Positions 53,396 through 61,867 of a stretch of 64,000 nt of DNA are shown here, one piece after another. How positions within the stretch are numbered: position 1 is the stretch's first letter; every line of letters starts with the position of its first letter. The notes beneath the pieces were generated by a model. The model saw only the letters and a program-made list of their open reading frames with translations. It did not search any database and was not told the DNA's origin. Origin of the DNA: Paenibacillus cellulosilyticus (GTDB lineage: Bacteria; Bacillota; Bacilli; Paenibacillales; Paenibacillaceae); assembly GCF_003182255.1 (NCBI RefSeq), contig NZ_QGTQ01000003.1, positions 275,207 through 339,206 of the forward strand. Direction: 5' to 3'. The translations under genes and the position numbers were made by a program.

Positions 53396-53935
53396 ATGCA
53401 GCTGTGGGGATATGTGGCGCTATTAGGCGCCTTTATACTCGTTATGTCATGGATGCTTCCTCGTCGAAAAAACGAGCCTCAGCACCCATCTCAAACGACA
53501 ACCAACATGGAAATTGCACTTGAGCAATTTATGGAAAATATGGAGTCGGACAACAAAGAGCTTGTTGACCTTGTGAAACGAGCGCAAACCGATAATGCCG
53601 AGCAGCTTGCTATACGTGAGCGGAGAATTATCGATCTGGAACACCGATGTGCGGATCTTGAATCACGTTTGGAAAAAGTGATCACGCAGCCACCAGTAGC
53701 TGTATACGCGGATATTGGGACTGTTCATACACCAAATGCAGACGTACAAATCGCGCAAGCAGCTGAAGTGCAGCCAGAGCCTCGTATTACAATTCGTACT
53801 CGTTACACGGAGCTATTTGAGCTGTACGATAGTGGCAAATCGATTGAAGCAGTAGCCCGCAAGCTGGGTATGAATAAAGGCGAAGTGCAGCTCATCATTC
53901 AGCTGGCTAAGCAGGAGGAGGGCGCACTTGTTTAA
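53396..53935 (+). CDS. swrB: SwrB-like protein (YlxL type)
   Basis: Membrane-anchored protein that in B. subtilis promotes flagellar assembly and swarming. 179 aa. N-terminal membrane helix at about 3-21, coiled coil at about 38-95, and a C-terminal HTH-like segment (RYTELFELYDSGKSIEAVARKLGMNKGEVQLIIQLAKQE). It stands in the right place, after sigD and before rpsB. Sequence outside the C-terminal motif is divergent, so orthology is likely but not certain. Confidence 0.8.
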   Translation: MQLWGYVALLGAFILVMSWMLPRRKNEPQHPSQTTTNMEIALEQFMENMESDNKELVDLVKRAQTDNAEQLAIRERRIIDLEHRCADLESRLEKVITQPPVAVYADIGTVHTPNADVQIAQAAEVQPEPRITIRTRYTELFELYDSGKSIEAVARKLGMNKGEVQLIIQLAKQEEGALV

Positions 53936-54545
53936 AGATCGTCGCTTTCTATCTGGACTTGGAGCGGGAATTGTAGCAGGTGCACTTCTTCTTCAACTTA
54001 TGACGATGGGTCAGCAGTCGGCTTCGCTGCCTGATTCTGAACAATCTGATCAGCCGATGTATTCCGAGCAAGAAGTTCAAGAGATGATTGAGAAGGCCAA
54101 AGCAGATGCGAAGGCAGAAGCTGACACAAATGCTGCAGCTGGCGAACAAGCAAGCACCGAAGGCGAGCAGGTGAAGACGCCAGAGGCACCAGAAGCGCCG
54201 AAACAGCCAGAGGATGCGAAGGCAGCTGTACAGCCAGAGCAGCCTTCTAGCCCAGTCGCTGATGCTGCTGCAGAGGAAGAGGCCCAGTCGACAACGGTTG
54301 AAAAACAGGTTGTTATCCGTATTCAACCTGGAGCCAATTTAACATCAACTGCGAAGATTCTATCGGATAATGGTCTAATCACGAGTCAAAGCAAGTTTAT
54401 CTCGAAGATGAAGAGCGATAAAAAGCTGGTCCGCGCCGGCTATTTCGCGTTTAAGGGCGAACCAACGCTTGATGAGGTCATTACGACACTTACAAGCAAG
54501 CCCCTTACAGAAAGCGAAGCAAATCGAATAAAGTCGAATTCTTGA
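53928..54545 (+). CDS. MltG-like protein lacking the catalytic domain
   Basis: 205 aa, TTG start overlapping the swrB-like gene by 8 bp, with GGAGGAGGG upstream. Membrane helix at about 8-26, then a long Ala/Glu/Gln/Pro-rich region. The C-terminal 65 residues resemble the N-terminal LysM-like domain of MltG/YceG transglycosylase (VVIRIQPGANLTSTAKILSDNGLI, VRAGYFAFKGEPTLDEVITTL). The catalytic YceG domain is missing, so it cannot be a transglycosylase on its own. It may bind or position at the cell wall, which would suit a motility operon; this is inference. It is the last gene of the fla/che transcript. Confidence 0.72.
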   Translation: MFKDRRFLSGLGAGIVAGALLLQLMTMGQQSASLPDSEQSDQPMYSEQEVQEMIEKAKADAKAEADTNAAAGEQASTEGEQVKTPEAPEAPKQPEDAKAAVQPEQPSSPVADAAAEEEAQSTTVEKQVVIRIQPGANLTSTAKILSDNGLITSQSKFISKMKSDKKLVRAGYFAFKGEPTLDEVITTLTSKPLTESEANRIKSNS

Positions 54546-54548
54546 CTG

Positions 54549-54583
54549 AAAAGGTGTCATGTTTACTTGCATGACGCCTTTTA
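54549..54583 (+). terminator. terminator of the fla/che operon
   Basis: AAAAGGTGTCATG (54549-54561) pairs over 13 bp (one G-T) with CATGACGCCTTTT (54570-54582) around an 8 nt loop. The 3' arm itself ends in four T. It probably also carries the -35 of the rpsB promoter. Confidence 0.85.
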
Positions 54584-54595
54584 TTATGCTATATT
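54567..54595 (+). promoter_or_regulatory. SigA-type promoter for rpsB inside the upstream terminator
   Basis: TTGCAT (54567-54572), a 17 bp spacer and TATATT (54590-54595), with an extended -10 TGC just before it. The -35 overlaps the loop and 3' arm of the fla/che terminator. Confidence 0.65.
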
Positions 54596-54601
54596 AATTG
54601 T

Positions 54602-54718
54602 CGGTGTTAAAAACACACGCCAGTTAATTCCTTCAACGGTGCTTGCCGGGACGGCAAGTTTTGGAGGAAGATGCGACGGGCGGAGGAACATTCCAAAACC
54701 ATTATTAGGAGGTGTAGT
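54602..54718 (+). promoter_or_regulatory. structured leader of rpsB
   Basis: Three stems are visible in the 120 nt before the start: GTGTT/AACAC (54604-54616), CTTGCC/GGCAAG (54642-54658) and TTTTGGA/TCCAAAA (54659-54698). The SD AGGAGGTG follows. Such leaders often bind the encoded ribosomal protein; not tested here. Confidence 0.5.
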
Positions 54719-54722
54719 GAAT

Positions 54723-55421
54723 ATGGCGGTTATTTCCATGAAACAACTCCTCGAGGCTGGTGTACACTTCGGTCACCAAACGCGTCGTTGGAACCCAAAA
54801 ATGGATCGTTATATTTTCACTGAAAGAAACGGTATTTACATCATTGACCTGCAAAAAACGGTCAAAAAAGTTGACGAAGCTTACAACTTCATCAAATCGG
54901 TAGCTGCAGAAGGCGGCACGATCTTGTTCGTTGGTACGAAAAAACAAGCACAAGATTCCGTTAAAGAAGAAGCAGCTCGTTGCGGCAACTTCTACATCAA
55001 CCAACGCTGGCTCGGTGGTACGCTCACGAACTTCCAAACGATTCAAAAGCGTATCGATCGTCTGAAGCAACTGGAGAAATGGGAAGAAGACGGTACGTTC
55101 AACGTACTGCCTAAGAAAGAAGTAATCATTCTCCGCAAAGAGAAAGATCGCCTTGAGAAATTCCTCGGCGGCATTAAAGGCATGAAAGGTCTGCCAAGCG
55201 CGCTGTTCGTAATCGACCCGCGTAAAGAGCGTATCGCTGTTGCGGAAGCTCGTAAACTTGGTATTCCAATCGTAGGTATCGTTGATACGAACTGCGATCC
55301 GGACGAAATCGATTATGTCATCCCAGGTAATGACGACGCTATCCGCGCTGTTAAGCTCCTTACTGCTAAGATGGCTGACGCAGTTGTTGAAGCTAACCAA
55401 GGCGAACAAACAACAGCGTAA
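54723..55421 (+). CDS. rpsB: 30S ribosomal protein S2
   Basis: 232 aa. ATG 54723 gives [27 protein letters not shown], the conserved S2 start, with AGGAGGTG upstream; the ORF extension to 54567 is leader. [47 protein letters not shown] and [10 protein letters not shown] are typical. It is paired with tsf through a terminator-bearing gap. Confidence 0.98.
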   Translation: MAVISMKQLLEAGVHFGHQTRRWNPKMDRYIFTERNGIYIIDLQKTVKKVDEAYNFIKSVAAEGGTILFVGTKKQAQDSVKEEAARCGNFYINQRWLGGTLTNFQTIQKRIDRLKQLEKWEEDGTFNVLPKKEVIILRKEKDRLEKFLGGIKGMKGLPSALFVIDPRKERIAVAEARKLGIPIVGIVDTNCDPDEIDYVIPGNDDAIRAVKLLTAKMADAVVEANQGEQTTA

Positions 55422-55442
55422 TCAAACTCGGCATACAACAGA

Positions 55443-55487
55443 AAGGGTGGTCAGAAGGTGTAAAGCCTCCTCACCGCCCTTTTTTTG
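55443..55487 (+). terminator. intrinsic terminator between rpsB and tsf
   Basis: AGGGTGGT pairs with ACCGCCCT (8 bp, one G-T) over an apex with a further short AGG/CCT stem, followed by a T run. It should lower tsf transcription relative to rpsB. Confidence 0.82.
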
Positions 55488-55530
55488 AAACATGAACGAA
55501 TATAAGAAGAATTATTCAGGAGGTCATAGT

Positions 55531-56181
55531 ATGGCAGTTAGTGCGAGTGCAGTTAAAGAATTGCGTGAAAAAACGGGCGCAGGTATGCTCGATTGCAAAA
55601 AAGCGTTGGACGAAGCAAATGGTGATATCCAAAAAGCTTCCGAGATCCTTCGCGAGAAAGGCCTCGCGGCAGCAGCGAACAAAGCTGGCCGTGTAGCTAC
55701 TGAAGGCGTAGTTGAATCGTACATCCACGCAGGCGGCCGTATCGGCGTTCTCGTTGAGATCAACTGCGAAACAGACTTCGTTGCAAAAACGGATCAATTC
55801 CGTGAGTTTGCTCGCGACATCGCGATGCAAATCGCAGCTGCAAATCCTAAATTCGTTCGTCGTGAAGAAGTTGGAACAGAAGAGCTCGAGAAAGAGCGCG
55901 AAATTCTGACGGCTCAAGCGCTGAACGAAGGTAAACCAGCTAACATCGTTGCTAAGATGGTAGAAGGCCGCCTTGGCAAATACTATGAAGAGTTCTGTCT
56001 GATGGAGCAATCGTTCATCAAAGATCCAGACAAAACGATCGCTACGCTGCTGAAAGAAAAAATCAGCACGATCGGTGAAAATATTTCGATCCGCCGCTTC
56101 GTTCGTTACGAACTGGGCGAAGGCTTGGAGAAAAAAGTTGATAACTTCGTAGAAGAAGTTATGGCGCAAGCTAAACTGTAA
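55531..56181 (+). CDS. tsf: elongation factor Ts
   Basis: Nucleotide exchange factor for EF-Tu. ATG 55531 with SD CAGGAGGT is correct; the ORF extension covers the leader. 216 aa, clearly shorter than the roughly 290 aa of B. subtilis. [19 protein letters not shown] and [18 protein letters not shown] are the conserved N-domain and core motifs. The shorter core is a known variant of the family. Confidence 0.96.
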   Translation: MAVSASAVKELREKTGAGMLDCKKALDEANGDIQKASEILREKGLAAAANKAGRVATEGVVESYIHAGGRIGVLVEINCETDFVAKTDQFREFARDIAMQIAAANPKFVRREEVGTEELEKEREILTAQALNEGKPANIVAKMVEGRLGKYYEEFCLMEQSFIKDPDKTIATLLKEKISTIGENISIRRFVRYELGEGLEKKVDNFVEEVMAQAKL

Positions 56182-56195
56182 GAAGCATTACAGCA

Positions 56196-56221
56196 GGCGG
56201 GGCGGATTTGTCTGCCCCGCC
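56196..56221 (+). promoter_or_regulatory. strong GC hairpin after tsf
   Basis: An 11 bp stem (56196-56206 with 56211-56221, one G-T) with a 4 nt TTTG loop. The following sequence is T-poor, so it is at best a leaky terminator between tsf and pyrH. Confidence 0.55.
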
Positions 56222-56247
56222 CTCTTGTATGCCCGGATTAAGTTTGA

Positions 56248-57023
<776 letters not shown>

Positions 57024-57024
<1 letters not shown>

Positions 57025-57578
57025 TGCCTCAAGCGATTAAGAAAGATGCAGAGGAACGGATGGAAAAAGCGATCGGTGCACTGAAGCGTGATTTGTCTAC
57101 TCTTCGCGCAGGCCGTGCGACACCAGCACTGCTCGATCGCATTCAAGTTGAATACTACGGTGCTATGACACCAGTTAACCAGCTGGCTAACATTAACACA
57201 CCGGATACAAGAACGCTTCTGCTTCAACCATGGGATAAGTCGTCGGTTGCAGCAATCGAGAAAGCGATTATGAAATCTGACCTCGGTCTGACGCCTTCGA
57301 ACGATGGCAGCACGATTCGACTGTCGATTCCTCCGCTTACTGAGGAGCGCCGTACGGAGCTCGTAAAGTTGACGAAGAAATTCGGTGAAGAAGCTAAGAT
57401 TGCAATTCGCAACATTCGTCGTGATGCGAATGATGACATCAAGAAGCTGGAGAAAACGACGATTTCGGAAGACGAGTCGCGTCGTCACCAGGACGATATT
57501 CAAAAATCGACGGATCGTTTTGTCGCAGAAGTAGAAAAAGTACTCGCTGCAAAAGAGAAAGAGATCATGGAAGTTTAA
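57024..57578 (+). CDS. frr: ribosome recycling factor
   Basis: Splits post-termination ribosomes with EF-G. 184 aa, GTG start 57024 overlapping the pyrH stop by one base (TAGTG). [34 protein letters not shown] and the C-terminal [13 protein letters not shown] and [25 protein letters not shown] are typical. Confidence 0.98.
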
Positions 57579-57636
57579 TAGATGATGCTGCCCCTCCGAC
57601 AGGTGGGGTTTGTTGTATCATTAGGAGGAGTCCCGG

Positions 57637-58401
57637 ATGATCGATCGATTATGGTCCAAATTCGTCAAGCCGTCATCCGATAAGGCTAGTACGCTGACGG
57701 TTGAAAATGTGCCGCAACATGTCGCTATCATCATGGACGGCAACGGTCGTTGGGCTAAAAGCCGTGGGCTGCCTCGTATCGCTGGCCACCATACCGGCAT
57801 GAAAGCAGTAAAGCAAATTACGATGGCAGCAGATCGGTTGGGTGTGAAATACTTAACCTTATATGCGTTTTCAACGGAAAATTGGAAACGGCCTAAGGCT
57901 GAAGTTGATTTCTTGATGAAGCTTCCGCAGGAATTTCTTGCTATTGAATTGGAAGAATTAATTGCCAACAATGTACAGGTTCGAATGATGGGGTACCGCG
58001 AAGCGCTGCCCGGTCATACTGTTGAAGCACTGGAAGAAGCGATGCTTCGGACCGCCAACAATACGGGACTTATCCTTAATTTCGCTCTTAACTACGGCAG
58101 CCGTAAAGAGATGACGGATGCGGTGAAGCTGATTGCCGAAGCTGTGCGAGATGGTAAGCTGTCCCCTGATCAAATTGATGAATCAACCATGAGTGAGCAT
58201 CTGTTCACAAGTGGAATTCCAGATCCAGATTTGCTCATCCGAACAAGCGGTGAGCTCCGATTGAGCAACTTTATGCTGTGGCAGTTGGCATATAGCGAAA
58301 TGTGGTTTACAGACGTCTACTGGCCTGACTTCTCGGAGAGCCATTTCCACGAGGCGATAGCGGAATATCAAAGACGCGCACGCAGGTACGGCGGCTTGTA
58401 A
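57637..58401 (+). CDS. uppS: undecaprenyl pyrophosphate synthase
   Basis: Makes the C55 lipid carrier for cell-wall synthesis. 254 aa. HVAIIMDGNGRWAKSRGLPRIAGH holds the catalytic Asp and IPP-binding residues; TLYAFSTENWKRP, LNYGSRKEM and DLLIRTSGELRLSNFMLWQ are conserved. The SD TTAGGAGGAG precedes ATG 57637. cdsA follows 20 bp downstream. Confidence 0.98.
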   Translation: MIDRLWSKFVKPSSDKASTLTVENVPQHVAIIMDGNGRWAKSRGLPRIAGHHTGMKAVKQITMAADRLGVKYLTLYAFSTENWKRPKAEVDFLMKLPQEFLAIELEELIANNVQVRMMGYREALPGHTVEALEEAMLRTANNTGLILNFALNYGSRKEMTDAVKLIAEAVRDGKLSPDQIDESTMSEHLFTSGIPDPDLLIRTSGELRLSNFMLWQLAYSEMWFTDVYWPDFSESHFHEAIAEYQRRARRYGGL

Positions 58402-58421
58402 CAAATAATGGAGTGAACAAG

Positions 58422-59216
58422 TTGAAACAACGGATCGTGACTGGTGTACTTGCCGGAGCTGTATTTGCCTGTGCAGTCGTAGCCGGGAATTGGGTTTATG
58501 CAGTATTGATTGTTCTTCTGGCTCTCATCGGGTTTCATGAATACGTTAAGATGAATGGCGTCCAATGGTCTCATCCTTCATCGGTTCTCGGATTTGTTGG
58601 CGTCTTACTTCTCGTTCTTCCCTGGGAGTTATTCGGAACGAAGCAGCCATCCGTAACAACTGTGCTGTGGGTATTGATGTTCGCGCAATTAGCGATTACT
58701 GTATTGTCCAAAAATAAATGGACGCTCGACAGTGCATCCTTGATGCTGCTCGGTGCGTTTTATGTTGGTTATGGCTTCGATGCCATGCTGACCGTTCGCT
58801 CGATGGAGCCACATGGACTTTATTTCTCTTGCTTGGCGTTCGGATGCATATGGGCATCCGATGCTGGCGCATATTTCGTCGGACGAGCTATCGGTAAGAC
58901 GAAGCTGTGGCCTTCAATTAGTCCGAACAAGACGGTAGAAGGCGCAATTGGTGGTCTTGTGCTGGCGCTTGTTGTCGGTCTTGTTTTTGCGCTATGTGCA
59001 CCAGATTGGATCGGAATAGGTGAGGCGCTTGGTATCGCAGCTGTATGTGCGGTTGCGGGTCAGTTTGGTGATCTTATTCAATCCGCATATAAGCGAATTC
59101 GCGGCATTAAGGATTCAGGTTCATTGCTGCCTGGTCATGGTGGCGTGCTTGATCGTTGTGATAGCTGGATCATCGTATTCCCGTTACTTGTACTTATGGA
59201 GCTATTTACTAAATAA
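58422..59216 (+). CDS. cdsA: phosphatidate cytidylyltransferase
   Basis: Makes CDP-diacylglycerol, the precursor of membrane phospholipids. TTG 58422 (MKQRIVTGVLAGAVF) has GGAG about 8 nt upstream; GTG 58413 lies within that SD region. 264 aa, about eight membrane helices. The family signature SAYKRIRGIKDSGSLLPGHGGVLDRCDS is complete. Between uppS and dxr, as in B. subtilis. Confidence 0.97.
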   Translation: MKQRIVTGVLAGAVFACAVVAGNWVYAVLIVLLALIGFHEYVKMNGVQWSHPSSVLGFVGVLLLVLPWELFGTKQPSVTTVLWVLMFAQLAITVLSKNKWTLDSASLMLLGAFYVGYGFDAMLTVRSMEPHGLYFSCLAFGCIWASDAGAYFVGRAIGKTKLWPSISPNKTVEGAIGGLVLALVVGLVFALCAPDWIGIGEALGIAAVCAVAGQFGDLIQSAYKRIRGIKDSGSLLPGHGGVLDRCDSWIIVFPLLVLMELFTK

Positions 59217-59320
59217 GCGCGGTCGATCATCTATGAATGGCATCGATGAGGATTTAATACATAACCGATTCAGCAGCTGTAAGCCGATACTCGGCACATA
59301 GGCGTCAGGAGGATTTCGAC

Positions 59321-60463
59321 ATGACGAAAAAAGTAACCGTACTCGGCTCTACCGGATCCATTGGCACACAGACGCTGGACGTCATTGCCAATGATCGGGA
59401 TCAGTACGAAATTGAAGGATTGGCAGCAGGGAACAATGTCTCGTTGCTTATTGAACAAGCGAAGCAATTTCATCCGACGTATGTTTGTGTCGCTTCAAAG
59501 GAAGCGGCTGAAGAAGTAAAGCTTCATCTACCGGCAGGTACGAAGGTCTATTATGGAGAGCAAGGACTTATTGAGATAGCAGCAGCAGGACAATCCGATA
59601 TGGTTGTAACCGCTATTGTAGGCAGCCGTGGACTTGGCGCCACACTTGCCGCTATCCGAGCAGGTAAAGCGGTCGGACTTGCAAATAAGGAGACGCTCGT
59701 AACGGCAGGACACCTTGTCATGTCGTTGGCGCAAGAGCGAGGCGTTGCTGTTTTGCCAATTGACAGTGAGCACTCAGCCATTTTTCAATGTTTAAATGGT
59801 GAGAGCCGCAGCTCTGTGAAACGAATTACGTTGACAGCCTCCGGTGGTTCTTTCCGTGATCGTACACGCGAGGAGCTTGCGAACGTGACGGTCGAGCAAG
59901 CCTTGAAGCATCCTAACTGGTCAATGGGTGCCAAAATTACGATCGATTCGGCAACAATGGCGAATAAAGGGCTTGAGGTTATTGAAGCTCGTTGGCTATA
60001 TGACATTGATTATGATGACATCGGCGTTGTCATTCATCCTGAGAGCATCATCCACTCTTATGTGGAATTTGAAGATCACAGCGTGATGGCACAGCTAGGT
60101 CTGCCTGATATGCGTGTTCCAATTCAATATGCATTAACCTATCCTGCACGCCGTCCGACGCCAACTGGTCGTCTGGATTTGGTGAAGCAGGGTACATTAC
60201 ATTTCCGCGAAATGGATGAGCAGCGCTACCCTATGATGAAGCTGGCATATGCGGCAGGACGAGCAGCTGGTACGGCAACGACTGTATTCAATGCCGCGAA
60301 TGAGGTTGCTGTTGCTCGCTTCCTGCGCGGGGAGATCGGCTTTCTTGATATTGAACGAGTTGTGGAGTCAGTGCTCGAGAAGCACACTACGATTTCGAAT
60401 CCAGACGAGCAGACCATTGCAGAGACGGATCAATGGGCGAGACAGCAGTCGGAAGTCGTGTAG
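59321..60463 (+). CDS. dxr: 1-deoxy-D-xylulose 5-phosphate reductoisomerase
   Basis: MEP-pathway step making MEP for isoprenoids, the feedstock of UppS. 380 aa. NADPH-binding VTVLGSTGSIGTQTLDVI, VGLANKETLVTAG, LPIDSEHSAIFQCL, TASGGSFRDRTREEL, HPNWSMGAKITIDSATMANKGLEVIEA are signatures. The SD CAGGAGGA precedes ATG 59321. Confidence 0.98.
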   Translation: MTKKVTVLGSTGSIGTQTLDVIANDRDQYEIEGLAAGNNVSLLIEQAKQFHPTYVCVASKEAAEEVKLHLPAGTKVYYGEQGLIEIAAAGQSDMVVTAIVGSRGLGATLAAIRAGKAVGLANKETLVTAGHLVMSLAQERGVAVLPIDSEHSAIFQCLNGESRSSVKRITLTASGGSFRDRTREELANVTVEQALKHPNWSMGAKITIDSATMANKGLEVIEARWLYDIDYDDIGVVIHPESIIHSYVEFEDHSVMAQLGLPDMRVPIQYALTYPARRPTPTGRLDLVKQGTLHFREMDEQRYPMMKLAYAAGRAAGTATTVFNAANEVAVARFLRGEIGFLDIERVVESVLEKHTTISNPDEQTIAETDQWARQQSEVV

Positions 60464-60575
60464 AGCCTAGCGCGGCGGTTCTCTTGTATCGGATAGGAGA
60501 ATAATGATAAATTAAGAACAAGCCAACCCGGGTGCTGCTGGAGTATGTTGGATCAGGAATAGGAGGCTCCTAGCC

Positions 60576-61859
60576 ATGCATATGATACAGGTCATCTTTT
60601 TGACCGTGCTCGTTTTCTTCGTCATCGTGACGATCCATGAATGGGGTCACTATTATTTTGCAAAGCGTGCTGGTATTCTCGTTCGTGAATTTGCTATCGG
60701 GTTTGGACCTAAGCTGTTATCGTTCAAACGCGGTGAAACTAGATACACACTCCGTCTTATTCCAGCCGGTGGATTCGTCCGCATGGCAGGTGAGGATCCG
60801 GAAATTGTCGATGTCGCGGAAGGACAGACGATAGCGGTCCGACTGAGCGGTGACACGGTCACAAGAATTTATTTGGATCGACTCGATGAGCGCAGTCAAG
60901 TCATTCGTGGTGAGGTTGTGACCATCGATATGGAGCGTCGTTTGAGTGTAACGCTTGATGTAGATGGCGTATCGGAGACGTATCGCATTCATCCTCAGGC
61001 GCTGCTTATTTCTAAAGGCAAAGAGACTCAAATCGCTCCTATCGACCGCCAGTTTGGCAGTAAGACGATTGGTCAACGTGCACTGGCGATTTTCGCTGGA
61101 CCGTTCATGAACTTCGTGCTTGCATTCGTGCTGATCGGTATTTATATTCAACTTTCGGGTGTAACCGTAGACAATCCGGACAAGGTTCTCATCGGTGAGA
61201 TTGTTGCTGGAAGACCTGCTGCTGATGCAGATCTGAAGGTAGGCGACGAGATTCGCTCCGTCAATGGGGTCAAGGTAGAAGTAGGCTCTGAAAGCAAGAT
61301 TATTGATATGATCGCGGATTCACCGGGCAAAGCGACCACTTGGGAAATTGTTCGTGACGGCCAAGCCCGGAACGTGACGATTACACCAGTGCTTGACAAA
61401 GAGACGCAGGTTGGTAAAGTCGGCATTGGCTTTGCTTATCCGACCCGAGCCGCGACGTTTGGCGAGACGATCAAGCTGTCTGGTCAGTACATGAAGTCGA
61501 TGACTGTTGCGATCTTCGAAGGCTTCAAGAAGCTGATCTTCGGTGAGTTTAAACTCGATGATCTTGGCGGACCGGTACGTACGGCCGAAGTGACAGGCCA
61601 GATCGCCGCACAGGGCATAACGAAGTTGACGAGTTGGGCAGCGCTGTTAAGCTTGTATCTTGGTATTTTCAACCTGCTGCCGATACCGGCATTGGACGGA
61701 AGCCGTCTCATTTTCCTCGGCTTGGAAGCTGTACGCGGCAGACCGCTCGATCCGAATCGGGAGAGCTTGGTTCACTTTATTGGTTTTGCGATGATCATGC
61801 TGCTTATGCTGGTCGTCACTTATAATGATATTTTGCGATTGTTTAGAGGGGAGCACTAA
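60576..61859 (+). CDS. rseP: site-2 zinc metalloprotease RseP/RasP
   Basis: Intramembrane protease that degrades membrane anti-sigma factors and leftover signal peptides. 427 aa. The HEWGH zinc motif is at 21-25 in the first membrane helix. PDZ domain near 190-290 (IVAGRPAADADLKVGDEIRSVNG), and the third zinc ligand in NLLPIPALDGSRLIF. An extra segment (about 85-155) lies between the first membrane helix and the PDZ, longer than usual. The SD GGAGG sits in a perfect palindrome, TAGGAGGCTCCTA. proS begins 8 bp after the stop. Confidence 0.96.
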   Translation: MHMIQVIFLTVLVFFVIVTIHEWGHYYFAKRAGILVREFAIGFGPKLLSFKRGETRYTLRLIPAGGFVRMAGEDPEIVDVAEGQTIAVRLSGDTVTRIYLDRLDERSQVIRGEVVTIDMERRLSVTLDVDGVSETYRIHPQALLISKGKETQIAPIDRQFGSKTIGQRALAIFAGPFMNFVLAFVLIGIYIQLSGVTVDNPDKVLIGEIVAGRPAADADLKVGDEIRSVNGVKVEVGSESKIIDMIADSPGKATTWEIVRDGQARNVTITPVLDKETQVGKVGIGFAYPTRAATFGETIKLSGQYMKSMTVAIFEGFKKLIFGEFKLDDLGGPVRTAEVTGQIAAQGITKLTSWAALLSLYLGIFNLLPIPALDGSRLIFLGLEAVRGRPLDPNRESLVHFIGFAMIMLLMLVVTYNDILRLFRGEH

Positions 61860-61867
61860 GAGCGTTT

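Noticed and set aside
57581..57622. Hairpin between frr and uppS
   Set aside because: Short stem with mismatch and no T-tract; too weak to call a terminator.
59234..59302. 22-codon ORF between cdsA and dxr
   Set aside because: No SD and no recognisable sequence; likely chance.
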